Shown in pieces: positions 54,869 through 64,000 of a DNA stretch of 64,000 nucleotides. The notes under the pieces were generated by a model that saw nothing but the letters and a program-made list of their open reading frames with translations, was not told where the DNA came from and did not search any database. The stretch lies in contig NC_091976.1 in the NCBI RefSeq assembly GCF_036711975.1, forward strand, positions 13,268,001 through 13,332,000, written 5' to 3'. This DNA is from Onthophagus taurus. Its lineage: Eukaryota; Arthropoda; Insecta; Coleoptera; Scarabaeidae. Numbering within the stretch: the stretch's first letter is position 1; each line of letters opens with the position of its first letter. The translations under genes and the position numbers were made by a program.

Positions 54869-55195
54869 ATGCTATTTAACGCCAAAGATAAAATAGATCT
54901 ATTAGATAAAAACGGGGTATATAAATTAGATTGTGACACCTGTGGTGCATATCGTATAGGTGAAACCGGTCGTTCACTGAGAATCAGGGTGAAGGAACAC
55001 ATTCAAAGAGAAGAATCCAATTTCGGTAAACACATTTCAACATACTATCATGATTTCTATAAGGACAAAAACGTGAGTCTGCTTCATCAACAAAATAAAA
55101 GCCATAAACTTAGTCTACTCGAAAGTCACGAAATTGCTAGGTTCAGATTCAATTCAAACGATATAGAATGTCTGAATAGTCAGATATATCGCCGT
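54869..55195 (+). pseudogene. Penelope-like GIY-YIG endonuclease fragment
   Basis: The open frame encodes GVYKLDCDTCGAYRIGETGR (GIY...YIG positions as GVY...RIG), then SLRIRVKEHIQREESNFGKH and HKLSLLESHEIARFR. This is the C-terminal endonuclease of Penelope-like retroelements. The reverse-transcriptase part is absent. The motif B hammerhead lies 350 bp upstream in opposite orientation. The frame is cut at about 55195 where a gag fragment begins. Confidence 0.85.
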
Positions 55196-55884
55196 ACGTT
55201 GCGCCAACTTCTTCTGTTTTCCATGTTGCGAAGTGATCATCTTCGTACTCACGTGTAAACAGGCCTCTTGTTTTATTTCTTTAATAACGTCATGCGAAGC
55301 CACGGATTTTGCTGTAGCTATGCTGATTACATCTTGAAATGTTACTGACGATTTTTCCTCCATCAGTCGATCTTGAACAGGGCCTTCTTCATAACCAACT
55401 ATAAATAAATCCCTGAGAATCGTGTCCATTTCGGTGGTAAATTCGCATTTTGACGCTAATGAACATAATCGAGCTGACCATTCCCTCGTCGATTCCTCGG
55501 TTTTCTTGCGGGCCATATAAAATTTAAATCTATTTGGAAATACCGTATGTGTACTTTTAAAATAGTTATCCATAATTTCGGAAGTTCCGCATAATTTTTC
55601 TTTTCAGGAGCGGTCGGAAATGCAAGATTATCTACTAATTTGTACGCTTCTTCACTGCAACAATTTAATAATATCGCCTTCCTCTTTTCTTCAGCTTGAA
55701 TATCATTTGCAGTGAAATAATAGACAATTATTTCACTGCAAATGATTCTTGCCTTAAATATCGCCCATTCATCCACGTGTGGATCGAACTCACGTAATCG
55801 ACCATGTGTCGTCGTTCCTTGCTTTTCTTTCCCGTCTGTAACCATTTTTACTAATACGGTACTTCTTTTAATCACTTTGATCAC
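55160..55884 (-). pseudogene. LTR-retrotransposon Gag fragment
   Basis: The minus strand reads GRLREFDPHVDEWAIFKARI and KRKAILLNCCSEEAYKLVDN (55884-55600). After a frameshift it continues with FPNRFKFYMARKKTEESTRE and SARLCSLASKCEFTTEMDTI, then LRDLFIVGYEEGPVQDRLM. This is the retrotransposon Gag capsid domain common in Ty3/gypsy elements of arthropods. TTGGCGACGAGGAAAATTG just upstream resembles a primer-binding area. Confidence 0.85.
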
Positions 55885-55931
55885 TATAACTTTTTAAAAC
55901 AATTTTCCTCGTCGCCAATGTAAAATTTATA

Positions 55932-56566
55932 CAGGGTGCCCATTATGTATGGAATATAGTATATATCTTGATAGGTATCAACTTTATAAAAAAACATTTT
56001 ATACAAAAGTTGTTTAATATTTTATTTGCCATAATAAGACAGCATTCAATTGTTTTTATTTCAGAAAACTAATGAGCAACGAATAACACTAGAAGTTTTT
56101 TAAATGGCAATGTACTCTTTCGTTAGGCTCATTTGATAGAGATTTCTTTTCTCTTTACGATGACGTAAAATTTTAGTACCCTTGTATCAGAAAATTTTTG
56201 AAAACATGTAAAAATTGCTTATTAAGAAAATTTAACTAATAACAGTAATCTAGATATCCGAGATCGTCAAATACCTCGAACTACCTCGAATTATTGGAGA
56301 TGTACACTAATTTTTCGTTTATTTGTTTTATTTTGCACGTAAATTTAATTTACGGTAATAATTTGAGATCTCGGGTATCTAGATTAATGTTATTGATTTA
56401 TTTTTATTAATAAACAATAAATTTTAACATTTTTTTCAAAAATTTTCTAACGTAAGGGTACAAAAATTTTACGCCATCGTAAAGAGAAAAGTAATCTTTA
56501 TCAAATGAGCCTAACGAAAGAATACATTGCCATTTAAAAAAATGTTCCATACATAATGGGCACCTG
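55932..56566. mobile_element. 635-bp MITE (CAGGGTGCCCATTATGTATG)
   Basis: The ends CAGGGTGCCCATTATGTATG and the inverted CATACATAATGGGCACCTG are flanked by TA (55930-55931 and 56567-56568). Inverted arms of about 200 bp include TTCGTTAGGCTCATTTGATA and CTTTACGATG. No coding capacity. Confidence 0.88.
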
Positions 56567-57389
56567 TATAATAATATAACAACACAAACATCTGTTCATA
56601 TATAAAAACTAGTTTTATAAAAATAATCCAAAATAAACCATATTCTACACAAAAACTTTTGTTACCTCTAAAATAAAAAAACTGGTTACAAAAAAAATTG
56701 CCTATAATATCAACTTCAACTATGTTTAATATTTTGTTATATTTTTATAGCTTTGTCTAAATTAATTTAAATATTTAATTTGTTGGATTCTCTATTGATG
56801 TCTTATTGTTTTATGAAGGAATACATACCAATTTAGGTTTCGAACGTCGGCGAGAAGCTGTTAAGATCTTCATCTGCATCAAGACGTTTACTGCCGCTCA
56901 GATTTACAACGCGCATATCAATAATCGCTATATCGTCGTTGATAATGCAACAGGTCGTACGTCAAAAAATGGTGTTTTGAGATTTTTGTGCTAAAGTAAC
57001 TGCTATATGGTGTTCTAGATTCAGATATAGCAGATACTTGGCTATATCAATTAATCGTAGTTGATGGCACGTGGTTACTGGATCTTGAGAGTAAAATTGC
57101 AAGTATAAAATACCTGCTTAGATTATTAATTTAATATTTCTAAGCTCAATTTGGATCTTTTCTTAGTAAACTGTGCAAATTAAGGGGGGAAATACATTTA
57201 GAACCTTCAAAAAACTCAAAAAAGTTATAAGATTGTGATACTAAAATATTAAAGCGAAGTTCCAAGTATTTCCGGACTAATAGCAGTTTTCCTTGAACCG
57301 TATATTTCGCAAATTCTTTAAAAAAGGGTTTTCCTCAAAATATTCCTAGAATATCTTAGGTAATATGAACCGAAACATAAGAAAAACAC
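56567..57389. other. No recognisable gene
   Basis: Contains one short open frame (56806-56994) without family features. AACAAAAGTTTTTGT near 56645 is inverted relative to 54405. Confidence 0.35.
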
Positions 57390-57665
57390 ACAAGCATGGA
57401 GGGAAAGGAAAATTGATAGATGCTCTAATAAGAAAACTGACTACATATTATGGCCTGGCTATTTACAGAAATGTAGACAAAGAATAGTGGCAAAAAGCTT
57501 AAGTTTCTGGATCGGATCACTTAGCAAAGCATCCTCTACCACTTCATCCAGATGTACAAAAACATGTACTGGCTATTTAGGGAATTTTATCTCAAGATAA
57601 TTCGCTAGTCAGATGTTTGGGACGTCACACTCAGAATGTTGTTGTGAGAATTGTTGTTTAAAAGA
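57390..57665 (+). pseudogene. MULE-like transposase fragment, second copy
   Basis: The plus strand reads HGGKGKLIDALIRKLTTYYG, LAIYRNVD and later HPDVQKHVLAI and VRCLGRHTQN. It is the same multicopy transposase family as at 40365-41400 (LYYGLAIRRN..., TRCLGGYTQN). Broken by stops. Confidence 0.65.
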
Positions 57666-57960
57666 TTTTTTCACAATTAAAAAAACTCTTCGTGTTATAC
57701 TTTATGAATAAATTTTTTATAAATATTTTACAACATATGTGTTATAATTTTCGATACGAGACACGAAGTGAAATATTTTATAACATTGTCTATAATTATT
57801 TTCTTTTTTATTTTTTAGTAACTCGATCTTTTAAAATAAAATACAAAAAAAATCGTAGCACATTTGGATTTTAACGAGTAGATTTTGTAGACAAGACTCT
57901 ACAAATATTCCCCCTTTTAAGAAACTTAAGGTCAACCAGAAAATGAAGATTATTTGATTT
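57666..57960. other. AT-rich, nothing recognised
   Basis: Very AT-rich sequence with a short open frame lacking any protein features. Confidence 0.35.
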
Positions 57961-58600
57961 ACTTGTAACAGGATTCCGATAACAATTTCTAATGTTCTAA
58001 TGTTAATTGATAATTGTTTGTTATCTTTTAAAATGATAAAGGTTTTAGGAAAACGTGTAATTACTTTAAATGGACCTTCAAACCTTGGAGCAAAGGATGG
58101 TTGAAAGTGATTTAATTTTAGAAATACAAAATCTGTAACAAAGAAGTCTTTGTGGATACAAGGTTTAATGTTGGAATGAAAAGAAGTGGGAACAGGTTTA
58201 AATTTGAAAATGTCTCCTTAACACCAGATAGTAGTGGTTCTACTTCTAAGTGGTCTTGAGAATTAACGAAAAATTCGTCTGGCAGGCGTAGAAGTTGGTC
58301 ATACACTAATTCAGCTGGGGAACGACCCAGATCTTCTTTAAGAGAAGATTTAAGGCCCAATAGAATAATTGGGAGGTCATTGTTCCACCTGTAGCCGGTT
58401 CCTCTGGCAGCTATGGCAGTTTTAAGGGTTCTGTGAAACCTCTCTAATATGCCTTTACGTTGAGGATGAAAGGCCGAAGTGTGATTCAAACTGCCTGCTT
58501 TGGTCATGTGTAATCGTATGTGGTATGAATCTTGAGAAATATCGGTATAATAACGTTGAAGCTATAGTAGAGGCTGAGGTGTCGGGTATAGGGTATACTT
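57961..58600 (-). pseudogene. Ty3/gypsy integrase C-terminal fragment
   Basis: The minus strand reads TSAFHPQRKGILERFHRTLK with the catalytic Glu, then NNDLPIILLGLKSSLKEDLG, RSPAELVYDQLLRLPDEFF and a C-terminal tail toward 57980. It is closely related to the element at 41462-42851. 5' and 3' parts are missing. Confidence 0.85.
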
Positions 58601-58639
58601 CTGGCCATCTGAAGTAGTTTCAAAAGACGCACGGTTCAT

Positions 58640-58830
58640 CTGAAAAGTTTTTAGTTGTAATTATGCCAGTGTTATCATTAGTTAATGACGATGTGAAAAA
58701 TATGCTAGAAGAACATAAAGGGTTAACACCGGTTAATGAAATTTTTAGAGATGAGATAGTTGCAGAACAACCAAAGTGTGTATCCAGAAAGTCTACTTGG
58801 GGGGGAAGGCAAACACTGATTTATGACTGA
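58640..58830 (+). pseudogene. Unidentified coding remnant
   Basis: About 60 codons read open from a Ser-Glu-Lys start to a stop after RQTLIYD, including IMPVLSLVNDDVKNMLEEHK and LTPVNEIFRDEIVAEQ. Composition looks protein-like rather than random, but I do not recognise the family. There are mobile-element ends on both sides. Confidence 0.3.
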
Positions 58831-58901
58831 AATGCAACAGTAATTTAAATGACATTTGGAATAAAATTTGTTTAATATGTATACGAGCCCTAACAACTAT
58901 A

Positions 58902-59615
58902 CAGAGTGTTTCAGGAGGAAAGGGAAATATTTCGAGGACGTATTCAGAAGGTTAAAATAATTCAAATAAACCCTTATGTTTAAGTCCGATTCTCAACTGT
59001 TATAGAAATAACAGAATAATAAATAATACATAATTAACTTGCAGAATCGATTTAGTGTAAACGTATGATGTGGTATGTTAGGCGATCGACATTTGTATTG
59101 GATCGGCATCCTACTGGGGAAAGGTATTTAGAGTTTTTGGAAGTTCATTTAACAGAAATTTTGGGTGATATACCTTCGAATGTTAGACAAAGATTGTAGT
59201 TCCAACATGATAGAGCCCCTCCACATTTTAATCGAATGGTTAGAAACTTGTTAAATACTCACATTCCAAATCGTTGGATTGGGCGTGGTGGTTCACAAAA
59301 TTGGCGTACCCGATCACCTGATCTAAACCCCATCGATTATTGTCTGTGGGGTTTATGTTAAGTTTGGTTTATGCGACAAAACTTCAAACGAGCCAGACTA
59401 TGCATCGAAGTTGACGGTGGACTTTTTGAAAATAATTGTTAAATCCTTGTTAATTGTTTGTTACTTGAAAAATAAAATGTTTTAAATTAATTTTTATTAC
59501 ATCAATTATTTCTATAACAGTTGAGAATTGGACTTAAACATAAGGGTTTATTTCAATTATTTTAACCTTCTGAATACGTCCTTGAAATATTTCCCTTTCC
59601 TCCTGAAACACCCTG
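58902..59615 (+). mobile_element. mariner-like element with ~115-bp terminal repeats, nested in Tc1 end
   Basis: The ends are CAGAGTGTTTCAGGAGGAAA at 58902 and its near-complement ending CACCCTG at 59615, TA on both sides. Inverted similarity extends through GGTTAAAATAATTCAAATAA and CAACTGTTATAGAAATAA. Inside, the plus strand encodes ERYLEFLEVHLTEILGDIP, a stop, then FQHDRAPPHFNRMVRNLLNT and TRSPDLNPIDYCLWG, the C-terminal half of a mariner-type transposase. Confidence 0.9.
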
Positions 59616-59840
59616 TATATTGGGACATAATAGAATTTATATGTAATTAACAACAATTAAACAGGTTATTTTGTTTTAATACATTTTTCAAATTAATATC
59701 TTTTAATTAGACAATTAACAATAATTTTATCTAATAAACAACACAAAAACGAAATACATATCCTATTACTTCTAATTAAACTAGAAAAATGTAAATTTTG
59801 CCTGACAACTAAATATTGGGACATTGCACGATTTGTATTT

Positions 59841-60480
59841 CTAATATGGAGTAAGATCGCCCTTAGATTTTATAACCCCTTGAATTCGGTTGGGCATTGA
59901 ATTCACTAAGGTTCTACACTGTTCAGGAGTAAATCCATCCCAAATTTGCTTTATTTTGGCTGTAAGTTCTGGCAATATCCGTTGTGGGTTGTTCTTCAAA
60001 GTTTGTTTCATTTTGTGCCACACTGTTTCAATTACATTCAGATCTGGAGTGTTGGTAGGCCAATACAGAACATTAATATTTTGATCGCCAACCACTTTTT
60101 TGTAGTTTTGGCCGTATGACAAGCCGCTCCATCCTGCTGAAATATGTAATTTTTGCCAACATTTAACTGCACGATACTTGGTAGTATGCTGTTTTGTAGT
60201 ATTTGTTGATACTTTGCGGCGTTCACGGTGCCATCAATAAATTCAAAGCATCCTTATCTTGAAGCTGTCATACAGCCCCAAGTGATTACCCCTTTCGGAA
60301 ATTTTACACAACGTTTGAAACAATCTTTATGAAATGCCTCATGTTTATTGCAAATTTCAATTCATCGCTGAATATTATCCTGGAAAGGTCTTCTGCTGAC
60401 CAAGACAGTTTAGATTTTGTCCATGTGAGCCTAGCTTTCTACTGTTTTTCTTTTGCTTATAAAACAACAATTTTCTAAAA
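59841..60480 (-). pseudogene. Tc1 transposase, C-terminal half
   Basis: The minus strand reads a degenerate FSDE region near 60390, then NAAKYQQILQNSILPSIVQL and NYIFQQDGAACHTAKTTKKW with the second Asp. After a frameshift it continues with VLYWPTNTPDLNVIETVWHK, containing the Glu, and a tail NSMPNRIQGVIKSKG. Identifies the enclosing element as Tc1-like (DD34E). Frame changes and stops show it is inactive. Confidence 0.88.
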
Positions 60481-60815
60481 GCGACATTTTTTAATTATTG
60501 CTTGTAAGTAAACCTCGTAAAACTTTAATCTACTTTTAAAAATCCATTTGCGACAGCATTCCCTTGATATATTTAATCAAGTTTCATTATTCCATTCAGC
60601 GGTAACTTGTCTTAAAATATTTCTTCGTCCTTTTTTGCAGATTATTGTTAATTATATACACATTTTATTTTGTCCCAATATATAGTTGTTAGGGCTCGTA
60701 CTATACATCTACTAACACTAACAATGTTTATTGTGCAATAATTAATAACAAATAAAATAAATCCTTTTTTTAAATAACAACATAACGTAAAAAATACAAA
60801 CTTTTTGTTACCATA

Positions 60816-62480
60816 TCAAACGCATAAATACCTATATATTTTTACTGATACCTCTACAAAACAAAATCTAGTTTTCTTCTTTTTTTTGCAGTTCGTCCAA
60901 CACTCTTCGGACGTAATTGTTATTGAAGGATAAATATACAATATCGTCATTTCGTTTAATCTATCCTCACTCATAGTATTTCTTAAATATGTTTTCAACA
61001 ATTTTAGAGTTGAAAATGTTCTCTCTGGAGTAGCTGTGCTTACTGGCAAGGTGCACAACATTTCCAACAACGTATAAATATGAGGAAAGATAATCGAATC
61101 ACAAATTGATAATGCATTTAAAGGAGAATTGGGAATTTCTTCTGGTAAACTATTGTAAAATCTTTTTTATAAGATCTAAAGAGAGATCTAAGATTAAGAA
61201 ATCTAAATCATATTTATAAAATTCTACTAGCTGTTCAAATTTTAATAGTTGCCCTTCTAAATTTTCAATTTTTTCTAGCGATGAAACTAAACATCCAAAG
61301 GCTACTAAGATATCTTTGTGTGCAATAAATCTCTCATCTAATTGCATTATGATGCTCTATTTCTTTGTCTAAGTACAAGTCTTGGTCTTTTCAATTGTTC
61401 TCCAAATATATTCCATATCAACTGGTTTCCTTCCAGAAATATATTGTTAAAAGATATGTCAAGATTGTTTCGCAGATTTTTTAGTTCGTCTATGCAATTT
61501 TCTGCAAGGGAAACTGCTTGAAACAAGTCGATATTTATCATTTGAAGTTATTTTGGCAAAGGTGTGTATGCAAAAACGGCTTCCATAACTAAAAGAGACA
61601 ACATAAATTTGGAAGTACTTAAAGAATTTTTCAACAATGTTGCCCCAGATGACGATTTCCGGTCTTTCCAAGTTGATATGTATTCTAGAGCAGAAACTAC
61701 GGACTCTAACAATTCCTTCATTGCAACAATGGAATCTTGTCGTTGAATCCATAGTGTGGGACACAGTTGTTTCAATTTGTCTCGTCTTGATTTTTTCGGT
61801 TAACACAGTTTGGCGCTTTGGTGTATTAAACAAATTGTATGCATTTTCTATTATGCCCATACAGTTTCTAATAGGCTATACAGTACTGGCGTCGGAAATA
61901 GCCAGATTCAAAGAATGGGAAGCGTAGTGAACATACAAAACTGTCGGATATAGTTGTTTTAATATAGCTTGTACCCTATTAAACTTTCCGCTCATTTATA
62001 CAGCACCATCAGTAGTATGATGGAAGTCCACGAAGATTATTTAAATCAAATCTATACTTCTTAAATTCTTGAAGTATTACATTGGCTAATTATAATATAT
62101 TAGCCAATTATAATTTTCTAAGTAGTCCTTTTTAAATCTTCTGAGATATTTGCCTTCTTATTTAGATGGAAATTTATAATTTCCAGAGGTGTCCACAGAT
62201 TTTTTATAGCTGTAATTTTCTCTTCGGCTGTTAATTTTTTTAATATAACATCCGCTACGTCAATGTCGAGTGTTGTTGAAATTTTTGGTTGAACAAACTT
62301 CATTTGATGTTGATGGTACATTATCTAATTGAGTGGTATTCGAGGTTAAACTGGGCTCTTCTGAGCTTTTGGAGCTCTTTGGTTTCATTTGGTTTTGTTC
62401 TTTTGATAAAATTAAGTAGACTACTTTGGTGACCAGTACGCTTCATCTTTTTCATAAGTTTAGTGAATCTAATGAAAAAT
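60816..62480 (-). pseudogene. hAT transposase (ZMYM1-like), broken
   Basis: Minus strand, in N-to-C order with shifts: a GKFNRVQAILKQLYP and VHYASHSLNLAISDAS-type region near 61980-61880, CMGIIENAYNLFNTPKRQTV (61860), LWIQRQDSIVAMKELLESVV (61740), and a helical middle region. The C-terminal dimerisation block LCTLPVSTATPERTFSTLKL with LRNTMSEDRLNEM lies at 61070-60940. This is the order of hAT transposases related to ZMYM1 / the P52rIPK group. Numerous frame changes. Confidence 0.85.
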
Positions 62481-62770
62481 ATTAATATTGAAAGATCTGC
62501 AAAATTAAGGTTATACCATATTTTTTTCTAATAAAATAAGATTGCAATAACATTAGAGAAAAATGGAGAAAAAGAAATTTTACAAAAATAAATTACCAGT
62601 TTTATGAAATTTATGAAGACGTGTGGCCTCCTAATTCGACGGTTGTCAACACAATTTATTACTCCATTTGGTTCATCTTAGAGCAAAAAATCTCAGGAAC
62701 ACGATACGCTATCGTAGACGTAAACGGTTCTAGTATCATTCTATAAGTTGAGTAATTCCCCGATAAATAT

Positions 62771-62776
62771 TTTATT
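62771..62776 (-). terminator. Possible poly(A) signal of the LC8-like gene
   Basis: AATAAA on the minus strand about 130 bases after the stop codon at 62903. Confidence 0.45.
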
Positions 62777-62902
62777 CGTTTGTTTGGAATTAACAAATAA
62801 CTTAAACAAAATTTCTTTTTATTATTTTTAAACAATTTATTTGACAAGGAAACAACATTAACATTAGGTATAACCGAAAAAATGTTTAAAAACAATCTCA
62901 AT

Positions 62903-63357
62903 TTAAGCATAGATTAAGAACCAAGTGTATGCTCCAGTGAAATCATAACCCCTAAGTGTAGCAATGTGAGTACCGTGTATCGAATAGCTAGAAAATTGTT
63001 CAATAACATTAAATGATAAGTCTGGATACAGTTCCGTCAAAGTAGTTTTTATATATCTAACTCGTTCCAAAGTAAAATCATAAGTCGCAAGAGCGACTTC
63101 TACCGCAGATAGAACGTTAGCTATCATCTCGTCATCCATAGTATGTCCATCAATGACAGTCTAAAACAGATACAAAAAAACAATTAAATGATAAAAATAG
63201 AATATGAGAAATTCAAGAAAATACAAACATCTTTTGACGACCCCGCTGTTTTGAATATGTCAATTTCTTGCGTTTTTGCACCTTGTGTTAATGGCTTAGC
63301 GATAGAATCACTAATCAGGGCAAAAATTCCAAAGAGAACAATAACTTTAAAACTCAT
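62903..63357 (-). CDS. Small secreted protein with LC8-type dynein light chain-like domain
   Basis: Two exons on minus: 63357-63229 (ATG) and 63160-62903 (stop), with a 68-bp GT-AG intron in phase 0, giving 128 aa. Residues 1-20 (MSFKVIVLFGIFALISDSIA) form a clear signal peptide, followed by KPLTQG. The last ~78 residues line up almost without gaps with LC8/DYNLL. They share a Met-acidic-acidic-Glu-Met start, an AL..Y helix, a YIK motif, a mid-domain Tyr and an F.SY..H.T segment. The usual LC8 residues W, HFIYF and LLFK at the binding groove are changed. An upstream in-frame ATG at 63381 would bury the signal peptide. Function unknown. LC8 proteins are normally cytosolic, so a secreted version would be unusual. 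Confidence 0.6.
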
Positions 63358-64000
63358 CCTGGCCTTCTTTTGTACAGACACCTTGAAGCAACAACAACAA
63401 CTTATTTTTTACTTCCCAAAAAGCGAATTAAATATCAAAAATATTGATTTTTTAAGTAGATATGCTGTACGTGGAATAAGTAGATTACGAAAGTCCCACT
63501 TTAATTAATTAAAGATTGCTTATGTTGTTTTTATTGATAAGAATCTAATTTATTTATAATGGTTTTTTAGAAACAAAATTCGAAGAAGAACATTGTTATT
63601 GAGTAGGTACAAATTTAGATGTAGATTACTTGGAACTGCCTGCACATAATATATTTTTAATAAATTAAATATTCATATTTATTATAAATATAGTTAACAA
63701 GTCATTCAGAAGTCTAGAAAACATACAACAAAATAAAACAAGATTTAAAATAGTCTATGATGAATCTTGTGATCGAAACAAATTATTTCGCAAAAATACT
63801 AAACTACCATTGGGTGTCGTAATAAGAAAAGATTTTTATGGCAGTTGTAGGTTAATCTTTTCAAATTTTCACAATCCGGTGTTTTAATCACTGATGAATG
63901 TAAAGATTTCACCTGTAAATTATTTAATCAATTATCAAAAATTTTCAAAATCAAACACATAAATTACTCAGCTTACCCCCCAAAGCCTTAAAACATAACC
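63358..64000. other. Upstream flank of the LC8-like gene, nothing else recognised
   Basis: AT-rich sequence likely containing the promoter and 5' untranslated region of the gene starting at 63357. No coding feature, RNA or named repeat was identified up to the window end. Confidence 0.35.

Larger units (their letters stand above)
58884..60698 (-). mobile_element. Tc1-type transposon, interrupted in its left end
   Basis: The terminal repeat CGAGCCCTAACAACTATATA at the right end (read inward from 60698) matches the left end after removal of the nested element at 58902-59615. The match is exact over the first 30 bases including TA. TA duplications are at 58882-58883 and 60699-60700. The transposase is on the minus strand. 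Confidence 0.92.

Noticed and set aside
56806..56994. 62-codon open frame as a gene
   Set aside because: No recognisable features, no splice partners, and mobile-element sequence on both sides.
1..64000. CRISPR arrays, tRNA or rRNA genes, bacterial operons
   Set aside because: None were visible. The spliced genes and transposon content show eukaryotic nuclear DNA. A tRNAscan run would be needed to rule out a diverged tRNA.

Overview
The window is an AT-rich animal nuclear segment, most likely from an insect and probably a beetle. The evidence is five spliced insect-type genes, including an arthropod ionotropic receptor, whose native introns are 48-94 bp, set among many decayed DNA transposons, Penelope-like elements (PLEs), gypsy fragments and LINE fragments. 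No prokaryotic operons, CRISPR arrays, rRNA or tRNA genes were seen.

Host genes, left to right: (1) LRPPRC (bsf) on +, four exons 2302-13371, 1345 aa, with a mitochondrial presequence and PPR repeats. (2) Syntaxin 5 on -, three exons 22774-21586, 359 aa. (3) IBtk on +, four exons 23520-39084, 1128 aa, with ankyrin, RCC1 and two BTB domains; it is divergent from Syntaxin 5 across 745 bp. (4) An Ir40a-type ionotropic receptor on -, nine exons 54126-45460, 705 aa. (5) A small two-exon gene on -, 63357-62903, 128 aa, that looks like an LC8-type dynein light chain carrying a signal peptide. All splice junctions listed keep frame. A single acid-lipase exon survives as a relic near 43.9-44.0 kb.

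Mobile DNA dominates the rest. LRPPRC intron 2 is a 6.8 kb Tigger/pogo element holding a piggyBac, a mariner scrap and a foldback. The 13.4-21.3 kb interval holds an unassigned SDTCGGQN transposon, broken Harbinger pieces and several MITEs. IBtk intron 1 is a nest of palindromic elements, intron 2 a chain of MITEs plus a LINE tail, and intron 3 a Tc1 element. Ir40a intron 3 is a PLE interrupted by LINE and Tc1 sequence. The right end has gypsy fragments, a Tc1 with a mariner-like element inserted in its terminal repeat, and a hAT.

The most notable patterns are these. Three PLE-type sequences have different bases but the same hammerhead-ribozyme layout, with compensating stems and a self-complementary stem III. 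Removing the inserted element from each of four inflated introns leaves 53-73 bp, the same size as the untouched introns. Several nested insertions can be dated relative to one another because the interrupted sequence reads cleanly across the target-site duplication. The secreted LC8-like protein is the most unusual host gene candidate.
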